Origin: Methylobacter sp. | GTDB taxonomy: Bacteria > Pseudomonadota > Gammaproteobacteria > Methylococcales > Methylomonadaceae | NCBI GenBank assembly: GCA_023229605.1 | Contig: JALNYY010000001.1 | Coordinates: forward strand, 1 to 64,000 | Direction of reading: 5' to 3' | Length of the DNA stretch: 64,000 nt | Shown: one piece after another, positions 1-6,764 of the stretch | Layout: every line of letters starts with the position of its first letter | Position numbering within the stretch: position 1 is the stretch's first letter | Notes under the pieces: generated by a model | Databases searched by the model: none | What the model saw: only the letters and a program-made list of their open reading frames with translations | Told to the model about the DNA's origin: nothing | Made by a program: the position numbers and the translations under genes

Positions 1-1
1 T

Positions 2-126
2 GAATATATCGAGGTGTTTTACAACCGTGAGCGACTTCATTCCGCCAATCATTATGTGTCGCCAGTGGACTACGAAATGTAGCTAAAATTTGCTTAACTT
101 TGTGTCCGGAAAAGTGTTGACAGATC
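2..126 (+). mobile_element. IS3-family right end: transposase C-terminus plus terminal repeat
   Basis: Bases 2-82 read in frame as the last 26 residues of an IS3-type OrfB (rve integrase), including the typical FYNRERLHS and SPVDYE motifs, then stop. The following 45 bp end in a probable terminal inverted repeat that starts TGTCCGGA and finishes near 126. Immediately after it, integrase coding sequence begins, so the IS appears to have inserted into or deleted up to that gene. The rest of the IS lies outside the window. Confidence 0.75.
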
Positions 127-127
127 A

Positions 128-388
128 ACCCGTGCGAATAATCACGCATGGCGTAAAGCGTTAAAACGGGCCGGTATTGTTGATTTTCGTTGGCACGATT
201 TGCGACACACTTGGGCATCATGGCGCATTCAAAATGGTACCCCGGTGCATGTTCTGAAAGAGCTGGGCGGTTGGGCTGATTTGTCGATGGTATTACGATA
301 CGCCCATTTGTCGAGTGAGCATCTTCAAGGTTACGCGGAAAATGCAAAAAACTGTGACAACTTTACTACACACAACAAAAGGGCTTAG
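128..388 (+). pseudogene. Tyrosine recombinase (phage-type integrase), C-terminal fragment
   Basis: The reading frame gives about 86 residues of a tyrosine recombinase catalytic domain: HDLRHTWASW (box II His-x-x-Arg), then ELGGWADLSMVLRYAHLS, which carries the late-box residues and the nucleophile Tyr in RYAHLS. The N-terminal domain and box I Arg are missing because the IS3 end lies directly upstream. The gene stops 28 bp before a tRNA-Thr 3' fragment, the usual position of an integrase beside its attachment site. It is not functional as it stands. It differs in type from the P4-like integrase at 1474. Confidence 0.85.
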
Positions 389-406
389 AACATTTTATTC
401 TAAGCC
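382..406. terminator. Hairpin overlapping the integrase stop codon
   Basis: GGCTTAGAA (382-390) pairs perfectly with TTCTAAGCC (398-406) across a 7-base loop. It is flanked by A-rich sequence upstream and TTTG downstream, so it could terminate transcription from either side. Confidence 0.6.
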
Positions 407-416
407 TTTGATTTAA

Positions 417-463
417 TGGAGCCAATGATGGGAGTCGAACCCACGACCTACTGATTACGAATC
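417..463 (-). other. tRNA-Thr(CGT) 3' fragment, probable attachment site
   Basis: The minus strand reads as the last 47 nt of a tRNA: anticodon loop TTCGTAA (CGT), 3' anticodon arm, variable loop, T arm with GGTTCGA, acceptor strand and encoded CCA. The sequence 5' of the anticodon stem does not fold into a D arm or acceptor strand, so it is not a complete tRNA. A 3' tRNA half beside an integrase is the typical product of site-specific integration (attL/attR core). The intact tRNA-Thr is not in this window. Confidence 0.75.
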
Positions 464-593
464 GGTCATTATTATAGCGTCCTGCAACTTCATGCAACCA
501 AATAAAACAATTAACTTATTGATATTATATGAATTAGCATAAACCTATTGTTTCATTCTGGTTCATTAGGTTCTATACTGTCAACGTCATTTT

Positions 594-615
594 GTTACCT
601 ATAAGTTACCTATAA
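594..615. repeat. Tandem 11-bp direct repeat
   Basis: GTTACCTATAA occurs twice back to back. It lies between the tRNA-Thr fragment and higB, where integrase arm-type sites are often found, but nothing here proves that role. The 390-750 stretch otherwise holds only the tRNA fragment and the higBA operator. Confidence 0.5.
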
Positions 616-715
616 TTTTAGCATGAATCATTTGGTCGCCATCTCCAAGCTTTTCAACCTGGCTAGCTATCGGTGCCTTAAGACAGTTTATGTTTTCAGC
701 TAGACAGACAACGAA

Positions 716-748
716 TGGATTATAATCCCTTGATGGGACTATAATCCA
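716..748. promoter_or_regulatory. higBA operator/promoter: paired palindromes
   Basis: TGGATTATAATCCC (716-729) and GGGACTATAATCCA (735-748) form an inverted repeat with 14-bp arms, one mismatch and a 5-bp spacer. The left arm core GGATTATAATCC is itself a perfect 12-bp palindrome. Each arm contains TATAAT, so a -10 element is embedded in the operator. It ends 3 bp before the higB ATG. HigA-type antitoxins normally repress their own operon through such sites. Confidence 0.8.
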
Positions 749-751
749 GCC

Positions 752-1054
752 ATGAAAATTGTTTCCCTTAAAATCCTTCGTGAGTTCTGGATACTTCATC
801 CTAACGCAGAGCAACACTTGAAAGCTTGGGTGGATGATATCAAACGGGCAACTTGGACACAACCAGCTGACATTAAGGCGAAGTATCGAAGCGCCAGCAT
901 CCTGAAGAACCGTCGAGTTGTGTTTAACATCAAAGGCAATGATTACCGGTTGGTAGTTGCAGTGGCTTACCAGTTTAGCGCTGTTTATATTAAGTTTATC
1001 GGCACACATGCGCAGTACGATGCCATTGATGCCGAAACCATAGAATTGGAGTAA
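752..1054 (+). CDS. higB: HigB-type mRNA interferase toxin
   Basis: This 100-residue protein has the HigB (RelE superfamily) pattern: an N-terminal LREFWILHPNAEQHLKAW helix, ILKNRRVVFNIKGNDYRLVV in the beta sheet, and the C-terminal VYIKFIGTHAQYD segment. Known HigB toxins cleave mRNA on the ribosome and are blocked by HigA. Gene order toxin-antitoxin, a 5-bp gap to higA and the palindromic operator directly upstream all support a working type II module. Length is normal for the family. The ATG at 752 was chosen because it lies right behind the operator; the transcript would therefore be leaderless or have a very short leader. Confidence 0.93.
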   Translation: MKIVSLKILREFWILHPNAEQHLKAWVDDIKRATWTQPADIKAKYRSASILKNRRVVFNIKGNDYRLVVAVAYQFSAVYIKFIGTHAQYDAIDAETIELE

Positions 1055-1059
1055 TAATC

Positions 1060-1428
1060 ATGGAAATACGTCCTATCCATACAGAAGATGACTATAAAAC
1101 CGTTATGCGTGAAGTTTCCGCCTATTTTGAAAATGAACCTGACCCAGGGACACCAGATGGTGATCGGTTTGAAATATTACTGACCTTGGTAGAGGCTTAT
1201 GAAACCAAGCATTTTCCTATCGATTTGCCTGATCCGGTTGAAGCCATCAAATTTAGGATGGAGCAATCAGGACTTACTCCGAAAGATTTAGTGCCCATGA
1301 TCGGCAGATTAAACAGGGTTTACGAAATACTGAACCGTAAACGCTCGCTAACCTTACCCATGATCTGGAAGCTGCATGACCAACTAGGCATTCCGGCAGA
1401 AAGCCTTATTCGTCCAATAATCATTTGA
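1060..1428 (+). CDS. higA: HigA-type antitoxin with HTH domain
   Basis: The 122-residue protein follows higB by 5 bp. It has an acidic N-terminal part (EDDYKTVMREVSAYFENEPDPG) and a C-terminal helix-turn-helix from about residue 65: EAIKFRMEQSGLTPKDLVPMIG, then RVYEILNRKRSLTLPMIWKLHDQLGIP. This layout is that of the COG5499-type HigA antitoxins, which neutralise HigB and bind the operon operator. The palindrome at 716-748 is the likely target. The pair probably stabilises this island. Confidence 0.92.
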   Translation: MEIRPIHTEDDYKTVMREVSAYFENEPDPGTPDGDRFEILLTLVEAYETKHFPIDLPDPVEAIKFRMEQSGLTPKDLVPMIGRLNRVYEILNRKRSLTLPMIWKLHDQLGIPAESLIRPIII

Positions 1429-1473
1429 ACTGATTTATCAGACTTTGCTGAAAATCGTAAGTAGGGAACATTA

Positions 1474-2637
1474 ATGCCTAAATGCTCATTTACAGTTCGC
1501 TGGATAGACTCGGTTATTCTTCCTGATAAAGGACAGCTTGATTACTTTGATTCACGCACATCAGGCTTAGGCTTGCGAATATCATCAGCCGGAAGAAAGA
1601 GTTGGTTTGTGATGTATCGACATGCTGGACGTTTACGCCGTTACACTATCGGGACTTATCCGGCCTTAGGCTTGACTCACGCCAGAGACAAAGCAAAAGA
1701 GTTGATGCATGAATCGGCAATGGGTAATGACCCAGCCACAGACAAGCAGGTTAATAGAGGCGCTCCTACTTTTGGCGAAATGTCAGTTCAGTATATTGAA
1801 CTCTATGCCATGACTAATAAGCGTTCATGGAAAGAAGATCAACGAATTCTGGATCATGATTTATTGCCCAAATGGAAAAATGTTAAAGCCCATGAAATCA
1901 AACGGCGCGACATAATTAGTTTATTAGATGTCATCGTTCAACGAGCGCCCATCCAAGCCAATCGAACATTGGCTCTGTTAAGAAAAATGTTTAACTGGGC
2001 AATCAGCCGTGATCTTGTTGAAGCCAATCCCTGCACTGCCGTTAAAATGCCAGCCAAAGAAAATCGTAAAGACAGGATGTTAAGTGATGACGAAATTCTA
2101 ATCTTCTGGAATGGCCTGGCAACGGCATCAATGAGTGAACTAACTCGTCTTTGTTTGAAATTCCAATTAGTTACCGCTCAACGCAAAGGTGAAATTATTG
2201 TCGCTGAATGGAGCGAGTTTGACCTTAACAACGGCTGGTGGACTATTCCAAGCGAAAAAGCCAAAAACAAGTTATCTCATCGTGTCCCTATGTCTCCTCT
2301 TGCGTTGCAGCTACTTGAACAAATCAAATCACTTTCCGGGGAATCACGATGGCTATTTCCTTCTAGCAAAGGCGATAAACCAGTATTAGATACTAGTATT
2401 GATCATGCTCTCCATAAGAATGAGGCTAAGTTTGGTATTCCTCCCTTTACGCCGCATGATCTACGGCGCACTGCGGCCAGTCATATGACTGGCATGGGTG
2501 TATCCAGACTCACTGTATCAAAAATTCTTAATCACGTTGAAAGCGGAATCACGGCTGTTTATGACCGCCATTCCTATGACCGGGAGAAACGGAAGGCACT
2601 GGATAAATGGGGAGACAAGTTAACTAAAATCCTATAA
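1474..2637 (+). CDS. P4-type tyrosine integrase
   Basis: This 387-residue protein begins with the arm-binding domain typical of P4/CP4-57 integrases (DUF4102: DSRTSGLGLRISSAGRKSWF, YRHAGRLRRYTIGTYPALGLTHAR), followed by a SAM-like core-binding domain (about 95-180) and the catalytic domain. The catalytic set is visible: R237 in TAQRKGE, H328 and R331 in HDLRRT, H354 in ILNH, and Y363 as nucleophile. Such enzymes recombine at tRNA 3' ends, so the tRNA-Thr fragment at 417-463 is a candidate site, although a second, truncated integrase is closer to it. The gene appears intact and starts 45 bp after higA. Confidence 0.93.
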   Translation: MPKCSFTVRWIDSVILPDKGQLDYFDSRTSGLGLRISSAGRKSWFVMYRHAGRLRRYTIGTYPALGLTHARDKAKELMHESAMGNDPATDKQVNRGAPTFGEMSVQYIELYAMTNKRSWKEDQRILDHDLLPKWKNVKAHEIKRRDIISLLDVIVQRAPIQANRTLALLRKMFNWAISRDLVEANPCTAVKMPAKENRKDRMLSDDEILIFWNGLATASMSELTRLCLKFQLVTAQRKGEIIVAEWSEFDLNNGWWTIPSEKAKNKLSHRVPMSPLALQLLEQIKSLSGESRWLFPSSKGDKPVLDTSIDHALHKNEAKFGIPPFTPHDLRRTAASHMTGMGVSRLTVSKILNHVESGITAVYDRHSYDREKRKALDKWGDKLTKIL

Positions 2638-2700
2638 TTGTTCTTCAGCATGTAATCTTTACCAGTCAATAGCATATTCTGGTGAACCAGAGTGTTACTC

Positions 2701-2814
2701 ATGGCTATCGAAGCATTTACTGACAGAGCTGAATCAGACTTCGGACATCGACTTGATCACCTGATCAACCTACTGGACAGCGACTTGTTCGCAAATCCCC
2801 TACCCTTTTTATAA
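2701..2814 (+). CDS. Possible 37-residue small protein of unknown function
   Basis: An ATG-started frame of 37 codons follows the integrase; it is rich in Asp and Leu (RLDHLINLLDSDLF) and matches no family I recognise. No convincing ribosome binding site precedes it. It may be chance, and is listed because the stretch to 3600 has no other candidate gene. Confidence 0.2.
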   Translation: MAIEAFTDRAESDFGHRLDHLINLLDSDLFANPLPFL

Positions 2815-2856
2815 CAAGTTCAAGTATTCTTTGATGAGATAACCCTTTCCCCAAAC

Positions 2857-2884
2857 TGCAACTAATTTGCAACTAATTTGCAAC
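2857..2884 (+). repeat. Iteron-like 11-bp repeats, plus orientation
   Basis: CTAATTTGCAA is repeated twice in tandem (2862-2872, 2873-2883), preceded by a half copy (TGCAA). The reverse complement of the same unit is repeated at 58054-58119. Tandem 11-bp units beside an AT-rich stretch resemble plasmid replication iterons. No replication initiator gene is visible next to it. Confidence 0.7.
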
Positions 2885-2984
2885 TTTTATGCACAAATCG
2901 ATAGTGTTATCAGTTTGCAAAACTATTGATGCAGTAACGTACAGAGAAGCAAATTTTATTGGTGTTATCAAAGCAAAAATATCG

Positions 2985-3134
2985 CATTTTTTGTATTTTT
3001 TTTTAGATTATTTTTTGCAAAAAAAACACAAGAAAATAACCGGAAACTTTAAGTGAAAAGTCGCAAAAAAATACGTTAGTGAGTTAACATACACCCAACA
3101 TTTTGCGTGCGTGTTGGAGGCTAACCCAACGCAC
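2985..3134. other. AT-rich stretch and inverted repeat, possible old replication origin
   Basis: About 75 bp (2985-3060) is almost entirely A/T with long T and A runs, as in DNA-unwinding elements. It lies 100 bp from the iteron-like repeats. At 3107-3134 there is an imperfect hairpin, GTGCGTGTTGG against CCCAACGCAC. No gene is seen between 2815 and 3590. The role as an origin is an inference from layout only. Confidence 0.35.
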
Positions 3135-3214
3135 TGAGAAGTTGTTTGGAAATGGGAATCCCTATGCAAAATTTACCAGGTAACTATACAAATCAACATT
3201 GAAAATTTTCCAGA

Positions 3215-3600
3215 CAATAATAATTATTTATGGAAAACGGCGTATAAATTTTGCCAATATTACAGCAAAAGAGCGTTTGAACTTTCCAGTATGGAAAACA
3301 GCGTCGAATTTTTTACACACCCAGCGTCAGCTTTCCCAATCAGTTAAAACGACTAATGTTATTAAAACAATAAGATGGCGATAATTAGTGAAAATATCGA
3401 CGCCTTTCGCCAATCGTGCCTCCGTTTATTAACCTACGTTGTTGGCGCCGGTTGAAATTTGACCATTTAGAGCAAGTTGTACCAGAATCCGTCTGACCAG
3501 TGTCATTAAGGCTCATAACCCTAATAAATATTAAGTTTTTCAACCCTTTTCCTGGTCAAAATTCAACCGGTACGAGTGGTCAATTTCCAACCGGCACCAA
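3215..3600. repeat. IS21-like multiple terminal repeats (element remnants)
   Basis: Two kinds of short imperfect repeats are packed here. One is the GGAAAACGGCGT..AAATTTTGCCA and AAAAGAGCGTTTGAACTTTCCA type at about 3230-3340, also found at 58285 and 61549. The other is the GGTTGAAATTTGACCA and TGGTCAAAATTCAACC type at about 3450-3590. Multiple end repeats of about 20 bp are the hallmark of IS21-family termini. No istA or istB gene remains. Confidence 0.6.
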
Positions 3601-3886
3601 CAATCTCAACGTCAAAGACTGGCTAGCCAAGCATCCGCGCTTCCATATGCACTTTACACCGACATCGGCATCCTGGGTAAATCTGGTTGAACGTTTCTTC
3701 CGAGACATTACCGAAGAGCAAATACGTCGTGGTGTATTTCGGAGTGTCGATGAACTCAAGGCTGCGATTATGCAATACCTCGAGCACCGCAATGCTAATC
3801 CTAAACCTTACCAGTGGACAGCAAAGCCCGAAGCTATTTTGGCAAAAGTCACCAAAGCTAAAGAAACGTTGGGGACGTTACACTAG
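3597..3886 (+). pseudogene. IS630-family transposase, C-terminal fragment
   Basis: About 95 residues match the end of IS630/Tc1-type DDE transposases: HMHFTPTSASWVNLVERFF, the final catalytic acidic region (VERFFRDITEEQIRRG), and the usual C-terminus NPKPYQWTAKPEAILAKV. The N-terminal HTH and the first two catalytic acidic residues are missing. Its right end abuts the truncated 3' end of the HDOD gene at about 3890, so this IS probably cut that gene. Confidence 0.85.
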
Positions 3887-4736
3887 TGTTAACTTCAATC
3901 AGCTTCCCCCATTCGTGCCACTCTTCAATGACTTCATCGACAAAATCGATCAGGGCTGTTTCGCCCAGATTGTGCAGACTCGCTTGTGTTTTTAAATCGG
4001 TTAACAGGGTAGCTCTATAGTCTTCATCAGCCAAACAGAAACGCGCAATCTGTCGAGCGAAAGCCAGTTGACTGGCAAGCCGGGTAACTCGAGAAGTATT
4101 TCTTGTTTCCGGCTCAAGGCCCAGTTTTAAAGCATCCAGAAATATTTGCGGGAATCCCCAGTCATCCAGCAGAATCAAGCTCAAGGCATTATGGTCGATG
4201 GCGAAACGCTCTCTCTCCAACGCAATAAGCTGCTCGTCCTGCGCCATGGCAAGGCATTCGCCATAGACCTCGGACCAAGCGGTTGCAAGCGCAAGGCGAC
4301 CAATGTCCGAGAGTAGTCCCAGAGTAAATGATTCCTCGGGTAATACTGTGCGTTCTCGTGTAGTGATGGCTGCAATGGCCACCGACATGGCCAGGGATTG
4401 TGACCAATACGCTGCGTAATCGAATTCTGAGCAATTGCCGGTGCTGTTGTTGCCAATTAAAGAAAGACTGAGTGCAATATTGCGCACCGCCTGCATGCCC
4501 ATCATCATCACCGCATCTTGAACGTTGGCGATGGGGCGCCGCGCTCCGAAGGCAGCTGAATTGACGAAACGCAATATTCGACCGCTTAAGGCGGGATCTA
4601 TTTTAACCAATTGAGAAACTTGCTGCATTGTGGCATCGTCCCGCTGGACAAGCTTTACAATGGCTAACGCGGTTCCTGAAGGTGAAGGCAGACGCTCAGC
4701 GGCTTTCAGTTCATGAAAATTGAATTCATTGATCAT
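3858..4736 (-). CDS. HDOD-domain signalling protein, 3' end replaced by IS sequence
   Basis: Residues about 14-210 form an HDOD domain (LPSPSGTALAIVKLVQRDDATMQQVSQLVKIDPALSGRILRFVNSAAFG, then VQDAVMMMGMQAVRNIALSL and LGLLSDIGRLAL), a degenerate HD-fold output domain found in c-di-GMP and chemotaxis-linked regulators. The last dozen codons read into the IS630 end, so the native C-terminus is lost. Related proteins often continue into a GGDEF or other module, and an EAL fragment lies just upstream. Function is probably impaired. The start is ATG at 4736. Confidence 0.85.
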   Translation of the reverse strand: MINEFNFHELKAAERLPSPSGTALAIVKLVQRDDATMQQVSQLVKIDPALSGRILRFVNSAAFGARRPIANVQDAVMMMGMQAVRNIALSLSLIGNNSTGNCSEFDYAAYWSQSLAMSVAIAAITTRERTVLPEESFTLGLLSDIGRLALATAWSEVYGECLAMAQDEQLIALERERFAIDHNALSLILLDDWGFPQIFLDALKLGLEPETRNTSRVTRLASQLAFARQIARFCLADEDYRATLLTDLKTQASLHNLGETALIDFVDEVIEEWHEWGKLIEVNTSVTSPTFL

Positions 4737-4883
4737 AGATTGGTCTCTTTTCTGTGCAGCAGATTCTCAGGTTCTGTCGCAAATATTCAAAGGTCTTAAA
4801 CCGCACTATTTGCGGACAAAGTTATCTTGCTAAAGCTATAAACCGCTTATAGGGTGGTATTCTTACTTCGGAGTTGTTCCTTT

Positions 4884-5208
4884 CTAATCATGTGAGCTGT
4901 TTCCTCTATGCAGAAATTTTGCAAAGCTATCTACGTATAAGGGTTTGCTTTTTAGGTAACCTTGATACAGATCGCAACCTTGTTCGCTGAGGAAGCTCAG
5001 TTGCTCTGTGGTTTCCACGCCTTCAGCGAGTACTTTGAAACCTAACGTATGGCCCATAGCAATGATGGTGGCAGCAATTTCCATGTCATCTTTATTATGA
5101 GGAATGTCGTCGATAAAAGTTTTGTCGATTTTGAGCACGTCCAGTGGGAAGTGTTTAAGGTATGCCAAAGAGGAATATCCCGTGCCAAAATCGTCGCTGG
5201 CCAGATGT
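4884..5208 (-). pseudogene. EAL-domain (c-di-GMP phosphodiesterase) C-terminal fragment
   Basis: The frame carries the second half of an EAL domain: DDFGTGYSSLAYLKHFPLDVLKIDKTFI, IIAMGHTLGFKVLAEGVET, and the CDLYQGYLKSKPL end. The EAL motif itself and the first half of the domain are absent, and the frame is closed by a stop just upstream of 5208. It is a remnant of a larger GGDEF-EAL type gene. Confidence 0.85.
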
Positions 5209-5316
5209 CAAGTTCAGATAAAATTGGATCTAAGTTTTTAGTGTCAAGAAACATATCGATAATTCCCTGCGTTACAAATAAAAGCCATTAGATCAAAAAA
5301 TCAAATAAATGTCACT

Positions 5317-5335
5317 TATAGTGCGTGGCACTATA
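5317..5335. promoter_or_regulatory. Perfect palindrome, probable operator of the XRE regulator
   Basis: TATAGTGC-GTG-GCACTATA is a perfect inverted repeat with 8-bp arms and a 3-bp spacer, 52 bp before the XRE start codon. This resembles the C-box of restriction-modification controller proteins, which autoregulate from such sites. Confidence 0.65.
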
Positions 5336-5387
5336 GAGGTCTACATCGGTAGCATTCAACCAGCTCATAACTTCTGGTTAATTGCAA

Positions 5388-5618
5388 ATGGCAGCAGATC
5401 CGAAAAAAATATTTGGAAAACGACTTGTACAATTACGAAAAGAACACGGATGGTCTCAAGAAGTACTTGCTTGGGAGAGTGACTTAGCGAGAAGTTATAT
5501 AGGTGGTGTTGAACGTGGGCAGAGAAATATTTCGCTGGTCAATATATGCAAACTTGCAAGTACTTTAGGAGTGCAACCATCTGAATTATTGAAATTCGAG
5601 GAAACAGATGAAAAATAA
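5388..5618 (+). CDS. XRE-family regulator resembling R-M controller (C) proteins
   Basis: The 76-residue protein is essentially one Cro/C1-type HTH: KRLVQLRKEHGWSQEVLAWESDLARSYIGGVERGQRNISLVNICKLASTLGVQPSELL. The short length and the RSYIGGVERGQRNISL recognition region are typical of C proteins controlling restriction-modification genes, and of general small phage/plasmid regulators. No restriction or methylase gene follows; ISAs1 debris starts within 30 bp. It is therefore an orphan. ATG at 5388 is preferred over the TTG at 5382. Confidence 0.85.
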   Translation: MAADPKKIFGKRLVQLRKEHGWSQEVLAWESDLARSYIGGVERGQRNISLVNICKLASTLGVQPSELLKFEETDEK

Positions 5619-5641
5619 GTTGGCTAATTCCCAAGCGTAAA

Positions 5642-5761
5642 GTTACAGAAGAAACACGCTATTTTATCAGTAGTCTTGATGCGAATGATCCGAAGCGATT
5701 AGAGCGAGTGGTGCGAGCGCATGGGGCGATTGAAAATAATCTTCATGGGTTCTTGATATAG
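5642..5761 (+). pseudogene. ISAs1-family transposase fragment (H-repeat type)
   Basis: Forty codons read TEETRYFISSLDANDPKRLERV, then VRAHGAIENNLHGFLI and stop. This is the conserved C-terminal region of ISAs1/H-repeat DDE transposases (usually ending RxHWxIENxLHW). Both ends are missing, and the typical HW is altered to HG twice. Confidence 0.75.
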
Positions 5762-5785
5762 CTTTATCGGACGCTAACTCATTAG

Positions 5786-6060
5786 CCACCACTTTGGGTG
5801 GCAATAACAGCAATCTGTTGGTTGGCATTGGTATCAACCCATGATTTTTTGCTCTACGAAATAACCAGCGTCGGCTTTGGATTTTGTGCGGCAGGTTGGC
5901 TACATTTAGTTATGGATATCATGACACCTTCAGGTATTCCATTGGTCACGCCGTTCGGTTCTCGATTTTCGTTCAATCTTTACAAGACGTGCCAACCAGA
6001 GGAATGGCTTTGTATTTTGTTATTCGCTGTCGGCTGCCAGTTTTTTCGTTGTTGCCGCGT
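5786..6060 (+). pseudogene. YdjM/DUF457-type membrane metal-dependent hydrolase, internal fragment
   Basis: The frame encodes GWLHLVMDIMTPSGIPLVTPF, then GSRFSFNLYKTCQPEEW and a hydrophobic segment LCILLFAVGCQFF. This matches the HLxxDxxTPxGIPLLxPFxxRFSLPLYKTG region of YdjM-type inner membrane proteins. The N-terminal half is missing: a stop codon closes the frame near 5785. The C-terminus runs on into unrelated sequence. It is a remnant, cut probably by the ISAs1 debris upstream. Confidence 0.6.
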
Positions 6061-6147
6061 AAACGCAAAAAAATACCCTTTACCCCCTTGCATAATTTTC
6101 AAAGCATGGAAAATGGACTCAACGTTCAATCAATCAGGAGAAAACCA

Positions 6148-6213
6148 ATGTCATTTTTTGCAAAAATTTACCAACTTCTTGGCTTCGTCGGCCAATGCAA
6201 GAAGGGTGCGTAA
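6148..6213 (+). CDS. 21-residue ORF translationally coupled to the next gene
   Basis: ATG at 6148 is preceded by a good ribosome binding site (CAGGAGAAAACC). The peptide MSFFAKIYQLLGFVGQCKKGA ends in TAATG, which overlaps the start of the 183-residue gene downstream. The signal-like placement and coupling suggest a translated leader or small protein; the function is unknown. Confidence 0.45.
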   Translation: MSFFAKIYQLLGFVGQCKKGA

Positions 6214-6764
6214 TGGATGTTTTAACTGTATTTGCAAACTCAGATTCCGTGTTTGACGACCACGCTGTTGTTCGCGTGTATTGGTGTACCGGCTTACATC
6301 GAAAAAGGCTATCGATTCTCACGCGCTACGGCGAAGCAGAAATAGCGGTTTCAAAGGACAAATCCTGGTTCCCGTCGGATAAGAAATTGCTCGATGTTCC
6401 ATTGATTCATGGCGAATCCTTGCGAGGGATTGAGAAGATCGAAAGCGAAGGAATGGGCATGGTTGCCGTAACCCGTCATGCCCAGGAAAGGTATGGTGAG
6501 CACTGTGGGGCGCTGGATATGAATACGTCATGGAAAAACCTGCATCGAAGACTCAAATGTCGACTTATTGGAATCCAACTCCCTTCCAGGGTGATGTTGC
6601 ATAAATTGAGAAAACACGGCGAAACTCCGGAGGTTTGGAAGCACCCGGATAATCCACTGCATTACGTTTTTTGCCCCAAAAACGATTACAGGGTATTGGT
6701 GACAGTTTTCAATAAGGATCCGGAGGAAAAGGTGATATTTCGTCCTTCGTTGGCAAATAGGTAG
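6213..6764 (+). CDS. Hypothetical protein with stop codon supplied by an IS end
   Basis: The 183-residue protein (ATG 6213, overlapping the upstream stop) is not recognised. Its middle has VTRHAQERYGEHCG, recalling the T-x-HA-x-x-R motif of small RelE/DUF4258-like proteins, and it ends LHYVFCPKNDYRVLVTVF, so a nuclease- or toxin-like fold in the C-terminal half is conceivable. The TAG stop at 6762-6764 uses the TSD and first base of the IS; without the IS the reading would be AAT AGG TAA, the same C-terminus. The protein is therefore probably intact. Confidence 0.6.
   Translation: MDVLTVFANSDSVFDDHAVVRVYWCTGLHRKRLSILTRYGEAEIAVSKDKSWFPSDKKLLDVPLIHGESLRGIEKIESEGMGMVAVTRHAQERYGEHCGALDMNTSWKNLHRRLKCRLIGIQLPSRVMLHKLRKHGETPEVWKHPDNPLHYVFCPKNDYRVLVTVFNKDPEEKVIFRPSLANR

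Noticed and set aside
417..490. Complete tRNA-Thr gene
   Set aside because: The acceptor 5' strand and D arm are not present upstream of the anticodon stem; only the 3' 47 nt fit.
599..1009. 136-codon minus-strand ORF over higB
   Set aside because: It lies antisense to a well-supported toxin gene and its product resembles no family.
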